DNA from: Firmicutes bacterium UBA5493
GTDB taxonomy: Bacteria > Bacillota > Limnochordia > Darwinibacteriales > Darwinibacteriaceae
DNA: 5,098 nucleotides
Reading direction: 5' to 3'
NCBI GenBank assembly: GCA_002424045.1
Contig: DIPH01000009.1
Location: forward strand, 58,824 to 63,921
Made by a program: the position numbers and the translations under genes. Numbering within the stretch: position 1 is the stretch's first letter; every line of letters starts with the position of its first letter. The notes beneath the pieces are model-generated. The model saw only the letters and a program-made list of their open reading frames with translations, ran no database searches and was not told the origin of the DNA. Below are positions 1 through 5,098 of the stretch, in pieces.

Positions 1-324
1 ACCTGGACTATGACTATCGGCGCCCTGGGAATGACTGTTGTTTCCCTGGGGCAGATAAAGGTTCAGGACTGGTCAGCAGTTGGCATTGTGGGCTGGGGAG
101 GGCTTGCTTTTTCGGCGGGACTGGCAATTACACTGGGGTATTACATTTGGACTAACGGCATTCAAAAACTGGGTTCTGCCAGGACGGCCATTTATAATAA
201 CCTGACGCCGGTTACAGCAATGATTTTCAGCAGCCTGTTTTTGCATGAGAAAATTACATTCCCGCAGTTTGCGGGAGCGGCTTTAATTATAACCGGACTA
301 TACATCACTGGCCACGCACGCTAA
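1..324 (+). CDS. EamA/DMT-family transporter, C-terminal fragment
   Basis: This is the last 107 codons of a gene that begins before the window; the frame is open from base 1 and ends at TAA 322-324. The fragment is strongly hydrophobic, with about four membrane-spanning segments at fragment residues 3-16, 26-46, 62-81 and 87-104. It carries the sequence style of the second EamA repeat: YYIWTNGIQKLG, then ARTAIYNNLTPV, then a Leu-His-Glu just before a last helix rich in Gly and Ala. EamA proteins of the drug/metabolite transporter superfamily are inner-membrane carriers that move small metabolites or drugs, usually with ten helices from two repeats. The substrate cannot be told from this part. 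The internal ATG codons at 10 and 31 are unlikely starts, because the similarity continues unbroken to the window edge. It is separated from metK by a promoter and riboswitch, so it is probably a different transcription unit. Confidence 0.88.
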   Translation, partial: TWTMTIGALGMTVVSLGQIKVQDWSAVGIVGWGGLAFSAGLAITLGYYIWTNGIQKLGSARTAIYNNLTPVTAMIFSSLFLHEKITFPQFAGAALIITGLYITGHAR

Positions 325-330
325 ACCAGC

Positions 331-348
331 AATCTACAGTGGATTTTT
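331..348 (+). terminator. Weak terminator-like hairpin after the transporter gene
   Basis: AATCTA at 331-336 can pair with TGGATT at 340-345 (one G-U pair) across a three-base loop, and TTTTT covers 344-348. It lies seven bases after the transporter stop codon, where a terminator is expected. The six-pair, AT-rich stem is weak, so this is only a candidate. Confidence 0.28.
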
Positions 349-376
349 GGGCATGCAGGGTGCCATATTTTTCTTG

Positions 377-406
377 TTGACAGCCTGCTAATAGCCATGT
401 TAGACT
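377..406 (+). promoter_or_regulatory. Sigma-A promoter for metK, extended -10 type
   Basis: A perfect -35 hexamer TTGACA (377-382) is followed after 18 bp by a -10 hexamer TAGACT (401-406), which matches TATAAT at four of six positions. TG at 398-399, one base before the hexamer, fits the extended -10 element, which would compensate for the imperfect -10. Transcription would start near 412-414. That puts the start about 30 bases upstream of the SAM riboswitch and gives metK a leader of about 210 bases. Confidence 0.7.
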
Positions 407-442
407 GTAAAACATATTGCATTTAGCCAACTGAATAATATG

Positions 443-554
443 CTTATCAAGAGTGGTGGAGGGACTGGCCCTATGAAGCCCGGCAACCGGTGGAGAGTAT
501 TCACAAGGTGCCAAATCCAGCAAGACTTCTACGCTAGTAGTCTTGACAGATGAG
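443..554 (+). promoter_or_regulatory. SAM-I (S-box) riboswitch aptamer
   Basis: This leader RNA element binds S-adenosylmethionine and turns off the downstream gene when SAM is abundant. The closing helix P1 pairs CTTATC (443-448) with GATGAG (549-554), with one G-U pair. Conserved S-box blocks follow in order: GGTGGAGGGACTGGCCC (455-471), ATGAAGCCCGGCAACC (473-488) and AAGGTGCCAAATCC (505-518). The fourth helix is CAAGACT (521-527) against AGTCTTG (539-545), seven perfect pairs, extended by CTA (529-531) with TAG (535-537). The kink-turn strand and SAM-binding core blocks are therefore present in the usual spacing. It sits directly upstream of metK, the SAM synthetase gene, a classic S-box target in Bacillota. 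This is feedback control of SAM synthesis by its product. Confidence 0.96.
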
Positions 555-575
555 GGATGGATAGTGGCATTTTCG

Positions 576-602
576 AATCCTCTCTCGCAAGGGAGAGGAT
601 TT
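576..602 (+). terminator. Riboswitch expression-platform terminator
   Basis: AATCCTCTCTC (576-586) pairs with GGGAGAGGATT (591-601) across a GCAA tetraloop of the stable GNRA type, giving eleven pairs with one G-U. The following bases are U-rich but interrupted (TTTAGTTATT, 600-609), so the U tract is imperfect. The 5' arm bases TCTCTC (581-586) can instead pair with GAGGGA (552-557), which overlaps the 3' side of the riboswitch P1 helix. This is the usual S-box logic: with SAM bound, P1 forms and the terminator folds; without SAM, P1 opens and an antiterminator can form. Confidence 0.68.
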
Positions 603-610
603 AGTTATTG

Positions 611-616
611 AAAGGA
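611..616 (+). promoter_or_regulatory. metK ribosome binding site; decides the start codon
   Basis: AAAGGA at 611-616 is a good Shine-Dalgarno sequence eight bases before ATG 625. An in-frame ATG at 616 overlaps this site and has no ribosome binding site at a usable distance, so 625 is the better start. The resulting N-terminus, MAKRKYLFTSESVTEGHPDK, is the usual one for the family. Confidence 0.75.
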
Positions 617-624
617 TGGTTATC

Positions 625-1806
625 ATGGCAAAAAGGAAATACCTGTTTACATCAGAGTCTGTGACGGAGGGACATCCAGATAAAGTCTGCGATCAGATCT
701 CCGATGCAGTTGTAGATGCCATTATAGAGCAAGATCCCCAGGCACGGGTGGCGTGTGAAACAGCGATTTCGACGGGATTGGTGTTAATTCTGGGGGAAAT
801 CAGCACCCAGTGTTATGTGGAGATACCGCATATTGTGCGTGATGTCGTAAGGGATATTGGTTACGATCGGGCGAAGTATGGCTTTGATGCCGATACGTGT
901 GCAGTACTCACCTCTATTCAGGAACAATCCCCCGATATTGCTCTAGGCGTGAATGAGGCAGTGGAAAAACGCTCCGGTGACTCTGATTTTGATTCTACAA
1001 TGGGGGCTGGAGATCAGGGGATTATGTTTGGATATGCTACTGATGAGACCCCAGAATATATGCCTATGCCCATCGCTTTGGCCCACAAGCTCGCCAAACG
1101 TCTGGCCGATGTGCGCAAGAGTGGTTTGATTCCTTACTTAAGACCTGATGGTAAGACACAAGTTTCCATTATCTATGATGAGGACGATCGGCCCATGGCC
1201 GTAGACAATGTGGTGGTTTCAGCACAACATCACCCTGAGGTGGATCAAGCCACGATTTACGCAGATATCCGTAAGCATGTCATAGAAGAGATCGTCCCTA
1301 GAGATCTCTGGACGGAGAAAACCAAGGTCTTGGTGAATCCCACAGGTCGCTTTGTGGTGGGCGGCCCCTTAGGGGATGCGGGACTTACAGGTCGCAAGAT
1401 CATTGTTGATAGCTATGGCGGCTTTGGACGTCATGGAGGTGGGGCGTTTTCAGGCAAGGATCCCTCTAAGGTTGACAGGTCAGCGTCTTATGCAGCCCGC
1501 CATGTGGCGAAGAATGTTGTGGCGGCAGGTTTAGCCAGGAAATTAGAGCTACAAGTGGCCTATGCCATCGGAGTGGCGAAGCCCCTATCGCTTTTTGTGA
1601 ACACCTTTGGAACGGGCACCATTTCCGATGCGGAAATCGAAGAGCTGATCCGGGCGAACTTTGATCTGCGCCCTCAGGCTATTATTCGAAACCTCGATCT
1701 TCGTAGGCCCATCTATAGACAGGTTGCAGCTTACGGCCATTTCGGGCGGCTTGATCTTGATCTGCCATGGGAGCAGCTGGACAAAGTGGAGGCATTACGG
1801 AAATAA
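625..1806 (+). CDS. metK: S-adenosylmethionine synthetase (methionine adenosyltransferase)
   Basis: MetK makes S-adenosylmethionine from methionine and ATP, releasing phosphate and pyrophosphate; it works in the cytoplasm, normally as a tetramer, and supplies the methyl donor of the cell. The product is 393 aa, close to the usual 380-400. Family motifs are all visible: SESVTEGHPDK (residues 10-20) with the catalytic His17 and metal-binding Asp19, GAGDQG (127-132), TGRKIIVDSYGG (255-266), the phosphate-binding loop GGGAFSGKD (271-279) and DPSKVDRS (279-286). Lys278, Lys282 and Asp284 align by motif with Lys265, Lys269 and Asp271 of the E. coli enzyme, and the C-terminus keeps AAYGHFGR (368-375) and DKVEAL. 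The enzyme looks fully active. A local difference is Lys319 in GVAKP, where Glu, Arg, His or Gln is more usual. Expression should be controlled by the SAM-I riboswitch in its leader. A terminator follows 6 bases after the stop, so metK is probably transcribed alone. Confidence 0.98.
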   Translation: MAKRKYLFTSESVTEGHPDKVCDQISDAVVDAIIEQDPQARVACETAISTGLVLILGEISTQCYVEIPHIVRDVVRDIGYDRAKYGFDADTCAVLTSIQEQSPDIALGVNEAVEKRSGDSDFDSTMGAGDQGIMFGYATDETPEYMPMPIALAHKLAKRLADVRKSGLIPYLRPDGKTQVSIIYDEDDRPMAVDNVVVSAQHHPEVDQATIYADIRKHVIEEIVPRDLWTEKTKVLVNPTGRFVVGGPLGDAGLTGRKIIVDSYGGFGRHGGGAFSGKDPSKVDRSASYAARHVAKNVVAAGLARKLELQVAYAIGVAKPLSLFVNTFGTGTISDAEIEELIRANFDLRPQAIIRNLDLRRPIYRQVAAYGHFGRLDLDLPWEQLDKVEALRK

Positions 1807-1812
1807 TCTCGC

Positions 1813-1852
1813 AGAGCAGGATGGGTCTTTTGGGCAGTCCTGCTCTTGCTTT
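1813..1852 (+). terminator. Rho-independent-type terminator after metK
   Basis: AGAGCAGGA (1813-1821) pairs perfectly with TCCTGCTCT (1838-1846), a nine-pair stem with a 16-base loop, starting 6 bases after the metK stop. The trailing sequence TTGCTTT (1846-1852) is a short, interrupted U tract. Termination may therefore be incomplete, but the position and stem support the call. Confidence 0.65.
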
Positions 1853-1878
1853 GCAGACAAAAGTCAGAAAACATATAA

Positions 1879-1907
1879 TTGACAGAAAGGTGTCGGCAGT
1901 ATATAAT
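1879..1907 (+). promoter_or_regulatory. Perfect-consensus sigma-A promoter for the secreted-protein cassette
   Basis: TTGACA (1879-1884) and TATAAT (1902-1907) are both exact consensus and separated by the ideal 17 bp. The A-rich stretch just upstream (1857-1878, AAAA and ATATAA runs) could act as an UP element. Transcription would begin near 1914, leaving a leader of only about 28 bases before the ATG at 1942. I see no obvious operator. The cassette would be strongly transcribed by the housekeeping sigma factor unless a repressor acts. Confidence 0.9.
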
Positions 1908-1921
1908 ATAAACAGGGTCTA

Positions 1922-1936
1922 TCCTCCCAAGGAGGA
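1922..1936 (+). promoter_or_regulatory. Shine-Dalgarno site inside a small hairpin
   Basis: AAGGAGG (1929-1935) is a near-perfect ribosome binding site six bases before ATG 1942. Most of it, GGAGGA (1931-1936), is exactly complementary to TCCTCC (1922-1927) across a CAA loop. The six-pair hairpin would sit almost at the 5' end of the predicted transcript and could mask the site, lowering or regulating translation. The pairing is seen in the sequence; a regulatory role is inference. Confidence 0.6.
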
Positions 1937-1941
1937 AATCA

Positions 1942-2400
1942 ATGGCTAGACATTTTTTGTTTATGGGCTTTCTTTGCCTTGCTGTACTCTTTGCCCTCGG
2001 AACTGCGGTACAGGCAGCAAATGTAGTCACGTTTCAAGTAGAGGTGCTTCCAGGCTTACGACTGTCCAATCCGGATATGTTAATCTTTGTACCTGTGGCA
2101 CCTGGGCAAACAGATATCCAAGAATTGAACCTTACCGTATGGTCCAATATCAACTGGGAACTCTTGGTAAAGGCAGTGGGCTACGGTGTAGAGGGCGGAC
2201 TTCGTGGCGGTATGGAAATGAGCAACTCTGGAGCTTGGTATGAGCTTTCGGAGGAAAGCACGGTAATTCAACTAGGTCAACCTCCAACCGGCCCCGATGG
2301 TGCGACACTTCGGATTCCGTTCCGTCTGACAGGGAGCTACGAAGACGCTCCCGGCAACTATTCCTTTAGGGTCGAATTTACGGTGGTGCCCTCACTATGA
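1942..2400 (+). CDS. Small secreted beta-rich protein, putative Ig-like surface subunit
   Basis: The function is unknown. Residues 1-25 form a clear Sec signal peptide: basic start (MARH), hydrophobic core, and a cleavage site after AVQA (residue 25). The mature part of about 127 aa alternates polar and hydrophobic residues like a beta-sandwich. Visible marks are VTFQVEVLPGLRLS (29-42), LNLTVWSNINWELLVKA (62-78) with a Trp-x-Leu motif at 72-74, LRIPFRL (123-129), and a closing strand PGNYSFRVEFTVVP (137-150). There are no membrane helices, sortase signal or cysteines in the mature chain. This style recalls spore-coat U/pilin-like subunits and, more distantly, WxL surface proteins, but I cannot assign a family with certainty. 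It follows a perfect-consensus promoter and a strong ribosome site. Its TGA overlaps the ATG of the next gene (ATGA, 2397-2400), implying translational coupling to the chaperone-like protein. A role as an exported structural subunit is inference. Confidence 0.85.
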   Translation: MARHFLFMGFLCLAVLFALGTAVQAANVVTFQVEVLPGLRLSNPDMLIFVPVAPGQTDIQELNLTVWSNINWELLVKAVGYGVEGGLRGGMEMSNSGAWYELSEESTVIQLGQPPTGPDGATLRIPFRLTGSYEDAPGNYSFRVEFTVVPSL

Positions 2401-3089
2401 TTCGGGCAGTGGGGAGACTTGTTTTCGGAATGGTGGTCTTTCTCCTAGCCTGTGGCACCAGCGAGGCTACAGTGTCCGTTTCTCCAGTGATCGTGGAAGC
2501 CGCTAGGGTTCAAGCAGGACAGTCCTTTGAGATTACTTGCGAAAACTGGGGTGAGCAGGATCTAGACCTGCAGCTCTCCCTGGCCCTGTTCGATCAAGAT
2601 GAGAGGGGTCGTGTGGTCTTCCTCGAAGATGTGGAGGCAGTACGAAGGGCCAAGGAGGTTTTAAACCTTGATCGTGAGGTGCTCTTTCTAGAGACACAGG
2701 CGAAGAGCATTGTTCGGGTAGAGTTGACCCAGGATGACTTTGACCACCTTTACGCCGTTCTCTTTGTTAAGCCAAAGCAAGGGGGTGTGCCAACCCGCTT
2801 TGCCGTCCTGTTTTTGCTCTCGACCTCAGAAAGCCAGGCAAACCTGTCGGTATCCTCTGGGGTGCAGGAGGGAGAAGCCTTGGCCTTCACAGTACATAAC
2901 AAGGGGCTCAGGCATGGGCTGTGGGAAGGGGAGCTGCACTTGTTTGATGCCTCCGATCAGTTAGGGGAAAGGCGCAAGGTCACAAGTGGTGTCGTGCTGG
3001 CTGGTCGTAGCCGCGGTGTGCAAGTGTCTTTACCCCACTGGGTACAAAGGGTGGAAATTATCTCGGACCACTGGGGACAGTCGCGATGA
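2397..3089 (+). CDS. Secreted two-domain Ig-like protein, PapD-chaperone-like or DUF916-like
   Basis: The 230-aa product has a hydrophobic export signal (residues 1-24) and two beta-rich domains. Domain 1 (about 26-145) starts VSVSPVIVEAARVQAGQS, followed by a strand with CENWGEQDLDLQLSL, a turn QDERGRVVF (67-75), LFLETQAKSIVRVEL (96-110), HLYAVLFVKP (117-126) and TRFAVLFLL (133-141). Domain 2 (about 147-222) includes FTVHNKG (164-170), LFDASDQLGE (182-191) and GVVLAGRSRGVQVSLP (198-213). This order matches the general pattern of periplasmic pilus chaperones (mature length about 205 aa, two Ig folds) and also of the DUF916 part of WxL-interacting proteins. It lacks the C-terminal membrane anchor of the latter. 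LLAC at 16-19 could be a lipobox, making it a lipoprotein; cleavage after SEA (24) is the alternative. It starts in an ATGA overlap with the subunit gene and ends in another with the large gene. I infer an assembly or anchoring role for its neighbours; the exact family is not certain. Confidence 0.85.
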   Translation: MIRAVGRLVFGMVVFLLACGTSEATVSVSPVIVEAARVQAGQSFEITCENWGEQDLDLQLSLALFDQDERGRVVFLEDVEAVRRAKEVLNLDREVLFLETQAKSIVRVELTQDDFDHLYAVLFVKPKQGGVPTRFAVLFLLSTSESQANLSVSSGVQEGEALAFTVHNKGLRHGLWEGELHLFDASDQLGERRKVTSGVVLAGRSRGVQVSLPHWVQRVEIISDHWGQSR

Positions 3090-5098
3090 AAACATCGTTC
3101 TTGATGCTTGTTTTGGTTTTGATGATACCTGGGTTCTGTCTTGGGGAGGGGCCGATTCTAGAGCATATTGCAGATCCCATGGCCTTATCTTTCGTGGCAA
3201 CGCAGTCTATGGATCTTTGGGTCGATGCTCTAGGGCCGTGGCAGTTTCGTGCAGAGTGCCCCGATGGCCTCCGATTTTTAGACCAAGACGGTCATCTTGT
3301 TCAAGGGGGCCAGATAACAAGTGGCATAGGTCCTCGGCAAAGCTCCCACGTCTTAGACGTGCATATTGATCTTTCGGTGTTCGCAGCGGGGAGGCACAGC
3401 CTCCATCTGCAGGTATTCTTAGAAGGGGCCCAAGGAATCTTGGGCCTTCCCATCTTCCCCCACACATGGATTCTGCCCCTAAACAGCGGTAAGGTGCAGG
3501 TAGAAAGGGAAAGGGGGGTAGTGTCTATTCCCTCCGGGCAGTGGTTTTTGTTAGAACCGGGCGACCGCCTCTTTTATGATCAGCAGGAAGTTTTCATGTT
3601 CGGCTTAGAGCCCCAGTCCAAGGCTACTCAAGTAGGGCAGATCCCAACCGATTTCTGGTGGGCCGCAGAGTCCTTCAATGTAGAGACAGGGGATTGGGGG
3701 GCTTTAAAACTTAACATTCAGGGGCCTAGTCTAGGAGGGGACCTGATTTTCCGCTCTAACCCCTATCTACACATGGGTACTAGTTGGTCCTTGAATGGAC
3801 GAACATTAGCGTGCTTTAGGGATGCAGAGGGTAGTCTGCGTATTCGTATCCCCATTCTCCCCCCAGGTGTGCATGAACTTAACGGTTCAGTGCAGGCCCT
3901 CTTATCGCCTCCAGGGGGTCAAGGGGAGATTTGGGCTTTGTGGCAGGGTAGGGAGGCTCTCTGCACCGTGCAAATCGACCGTAGCTGGTTTAATCATGAC
4001 AGGGTAGAGACCTTGCAAGTGGATACCACATCTCCCTTGTTGCTTCCTAGTGGACGCATACACAGGATGAATGGGAGAGGGGGCGTGTCTGTAGAAGGTG
4101 GAGAGCTCAATGTGGTTATCCCTTTGGACGATCCCACGCAGCCGATCTGGACGGGTCTTCCCTTAGCCGGAAGTCTCCCTCGGTCACCGCACAGCCAGGA
4201 ACAGGAGGAGTCTGGGGATTTTGTTCTTCCAGTCTTCCTGTGGGATCAAGGGCTGTCTTGGCGCCTTGTGACACGTTCTGGTCCGTGGTTCTTAGATGCC
4301 ACGGCCAAAAGACAGAACCTATACATCCAAGGACAGTTTGGAACAACCAGTGTGGAGATTTCCCCTTCCAAGCAGAGGGCCTTAATCTCCAGTAACCTTC
4401 AGAGACCCCAGGGAGACGGCGGTTGGTACTGGTGGGATACTTTAGATTTGCGCAAGGGCACCTATAGCCAAGGAAAGTGGCTCTGGACAGTTCACATACC
4501 AAGACAATCTGGTCATATGCCTGTTTTTGGGGTTCAATATAGGGGCGAAAACGTCGGGGTGCGCATAGGACCCGAGGATGTAGGGCTCAGAGTTTCATCG
4601 AACACTTGGGCTTGGGGCGCCAATCTTAAGGCCCAAAGGTTATGGGCGGAGACCTTTCGGCCCCCTCTACGCCTGGAAGTAAGTCCCCAAGGAGTACGAT
4701 TCAAGTATCAGCATCGAGGCCAGGGGGACCTTCAGGTACGGTGGGAAGTGGGATGTCTTCACCTAGAATTTAAGGGTGAGCTCTGGGAGGCGTATCTGAA
4801 AGCCCGATCGCAAGGACCTTTAGAGGGAGGATTGCGTTATAAAAAGGGTTCTTCTAAGGGAAGGGTCCTCTCAAATTTCAATACTGCGCTCCAGATCAAA
4901 AACGAGATGACGTTCCAAGAGACAAAAGGGCAGCTGGGGCATGTTCTTTCACCATGGTGCACACTGTATGTTGAGGGAGGCGTACGCACAAGCTTTTCCT
5001 GGAAGGAGCAACTCCTCAGGAACGATCTTATTTATGGAGGGGGCTTGATCTTAAATCCCCTGCCCCAGGTTGTGGCCCAAGTGGGCTGGAGTAATGAG
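3086..5098 (+). CDS. Large secreted Trp-rich beta protein with barrel-like C-terminal half (3' truncated)
   Basis: The reading frame stays open for 671 codons from ATG 3086 to the window edge, so the end is missing. The start overlaps the preceding stop (ATGA, 3086-3089), with GGGGA (3073-3077) eight bases upstream as a likely ribosome site. Residues 1-20 are a signal peptide (MKTS, hydrophobic core, cut near CLG/E). Residues about 30-472 are beta-rich with three apparent modules (about 32-113, 205-275, 376-472). Each has a Trp-containing strand and closes with a short Gly-His/Tyr-Ser/Glu hairpin-like strand, such as AGRHSLHLQVFL (101-112) and PPGVHELNGSVQALL (259-273). From about 472 on, short alternating polar/hydrophobic strands with aromatic ends and tight turns (for example LRLEVSPQGVRFKYQHRG) resemble an outer-membrane beta-barrel. 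Tryptophan is unusually common: 28 of 671 residues. I recognise no catalytic motif and no usher signature. Being co-translated with a chaperone-like protein suggests an export, anchoring or surface-assembly role; this is inference. Confidence 0.82.
   Translation, partial: MKTSFLMLVLVLMIPGFCLGEGPILEHIADPMALSFVATQSMDLWVDALGPWQFRAECPDGLRFLDQDGHLVQGGQITSGIGPRQSSHVLDVHIDLSVFAAGRHSLHLQVFLEGAQGILGLPIFPHTWILPLNSGKVQVERERGVVSIPSGQWFLLEPGDRLFYDQQEVFMFGLEPQSKATQVGQIPTDFWWAAESFNVETGDWGALKLNIQGPSLGGDLIFRSNPYLHMGTSWSLNGRTLACFRDAEGSLRIRIPILPPGVHELNGSVQALLSPPGGQGEIWALWQGREALCTVQIDRSWFNHDRVETLQVDTTSPLLLPSGRIHRMNGRGGVSVEGGELNVVIPLDDPTQPIWTGLPLAGSLPRSPHSQEQEESGDFVLPVFLWDQGLSWRLVTRSGPWFLDATAKRQNLYIQGQFGTTSVEISPSKQRALISSNLQRPQGDGGWYWWDTLDLRKGTYSQGKWLWTVHIPRQSGHMPVFGVQYRGENVGVRIGPEDVGLRVSSNTWAWGANLKAQRLWAETFRPPLRLEVSPQGVRFKYQHRGQGDLQVRWEVGCLHLEFKGELWEAYLKARSQGPLEGGLRYKKGSSKGRVLSNFNTALQIKNEMTFQETKGQLGHVLSPWCTLYVEGGVRTSFSWKEQLLRNDLIYGGGLILNPLPQVVAQVGWSNE

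Noticed and set aside
616..624. Upstream in-frame ATG as the metK start
   Set aside because: It overlaps the AAAGGA ribosome site and has no site of its own; ATG 625 has correct spacing and gives the usual family N-terminus.
1731..2030. Minus-strand open frame across the end of metK and the promoter region
   Set aside because: It covers a strong + strand promoter, a terminator and coding sequence, has no ribosome site, and its product resembles nothing recognisable.
3125..3145. Lipobox in the large protein (IPGFC)
   Set aside because: Phe directly before Cys does not fit a lipobox, which needs Gly, Ala or Ser there.
2986..3369. Plus-strand open frame of 127 codons spanning the chaperone/large-gene junction
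   Set aside because: It is out of frame with two well-supported coupled genes, and its product is a low-credibility mix rich in Arg, Ser and Cys.
3422..3450. Inverted repeat GGCCCAAG / CTTGGGCC with a four-base loop (3427-3446)
   Set aside because: It is a neat eight-pair stem with two further G-U pairs, but it lies inside an uninterrupted coding frame, has no U tract after it, and encodes ordinary residues. Chance is likely.
4116..4502. Minus-strand open frame of 128 codons
   Set aside because: It lies wholly inside the large + strand gene, which has signal peptide, coupling and consistent beta-protein composition; the reverse product has no coherent features.
3086..5098. Calling the large protein a fimbrial usher
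   Set aside because: Gene order suggests it, but I see no recognisable usher N-terminal domain or plug, and the barrel-like region starts only after about 470 residues, unlike the family.
1..5098. tRNA, rRNA, CRISPR arrays, insertion sequences or long direct repeats
   Set aside because: I looked for clover-leaf patterns, regularly spaced repeats, transposase motifs and terminal inverted repeats and saw none.

Overview
The window reads as bacterial chromosome from a Bacillota (Firmicutes)-type organism. The evidence is an S-box (SAM-I) riboswitch in front of metK, TTGACA/TATAAT-type sigma-A promoters, and purine-rich Shine-Dalgarno sites. Base composition is near balanced. I cannot name a genus. 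The last gene has a C-terminal half that looks like an outer-membrane beta-barrel, so a diderm Bacillota lineage (such as Limnochordia, Halanaerobiales or Negativicutes) is an attractive but unproven guess.

Layout, all on the + strand. (1) Positions 1-324 hold the 3' end of a drug/metabolite-type (EamA) membrane transporter. (2) Positions 325-624 are a regulatory intergenic region: a weak terminator-like hairpin, an extended -10 promoter, a SAM-I riboswitch and a hairpin with a GCAA loop as its likely expression platform. (3) Positions 625-1806 hold metK, S-adenosylmethionine synthetase, which the riboswitch would switch off when SAM is plentiful. (4) Positions 1807-1941 carry a terminator and then a promoter with perfect consensus hexamers and 17-bp spacing. 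The Shine-Dalgarno site that follows lies in the 3' arm of a small hairpin. (5) From 1942 to the window edge runs a three-gene cassette joined by two ATGA start/stop overlaps: a small secreted beta-rich protein (152 aa), a secreted two-domain protein resembling PapD-like pilus chaperones or DUF916/WxL-interacting proteins (230 aa), and a very Trp-rich secreted protein (at least 671 aa) still open at the right edge.

The most interesting part is this last cassette. Its order (small secreted Ig-like subunit, chaperone-like protein, large exported protein with barrel-like strands) is parallel to chaperone-usher pilus operons, yet the large protein shows no usher hallmark I can recognise. The subunit carries a Trp-x-Leu motif, and the large protein seems to repeat a module similar to it. 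I infer a cell-surface or envelope assembly system. The parts are ones I recognise only loosely, and its function is unknown from sequence alone.
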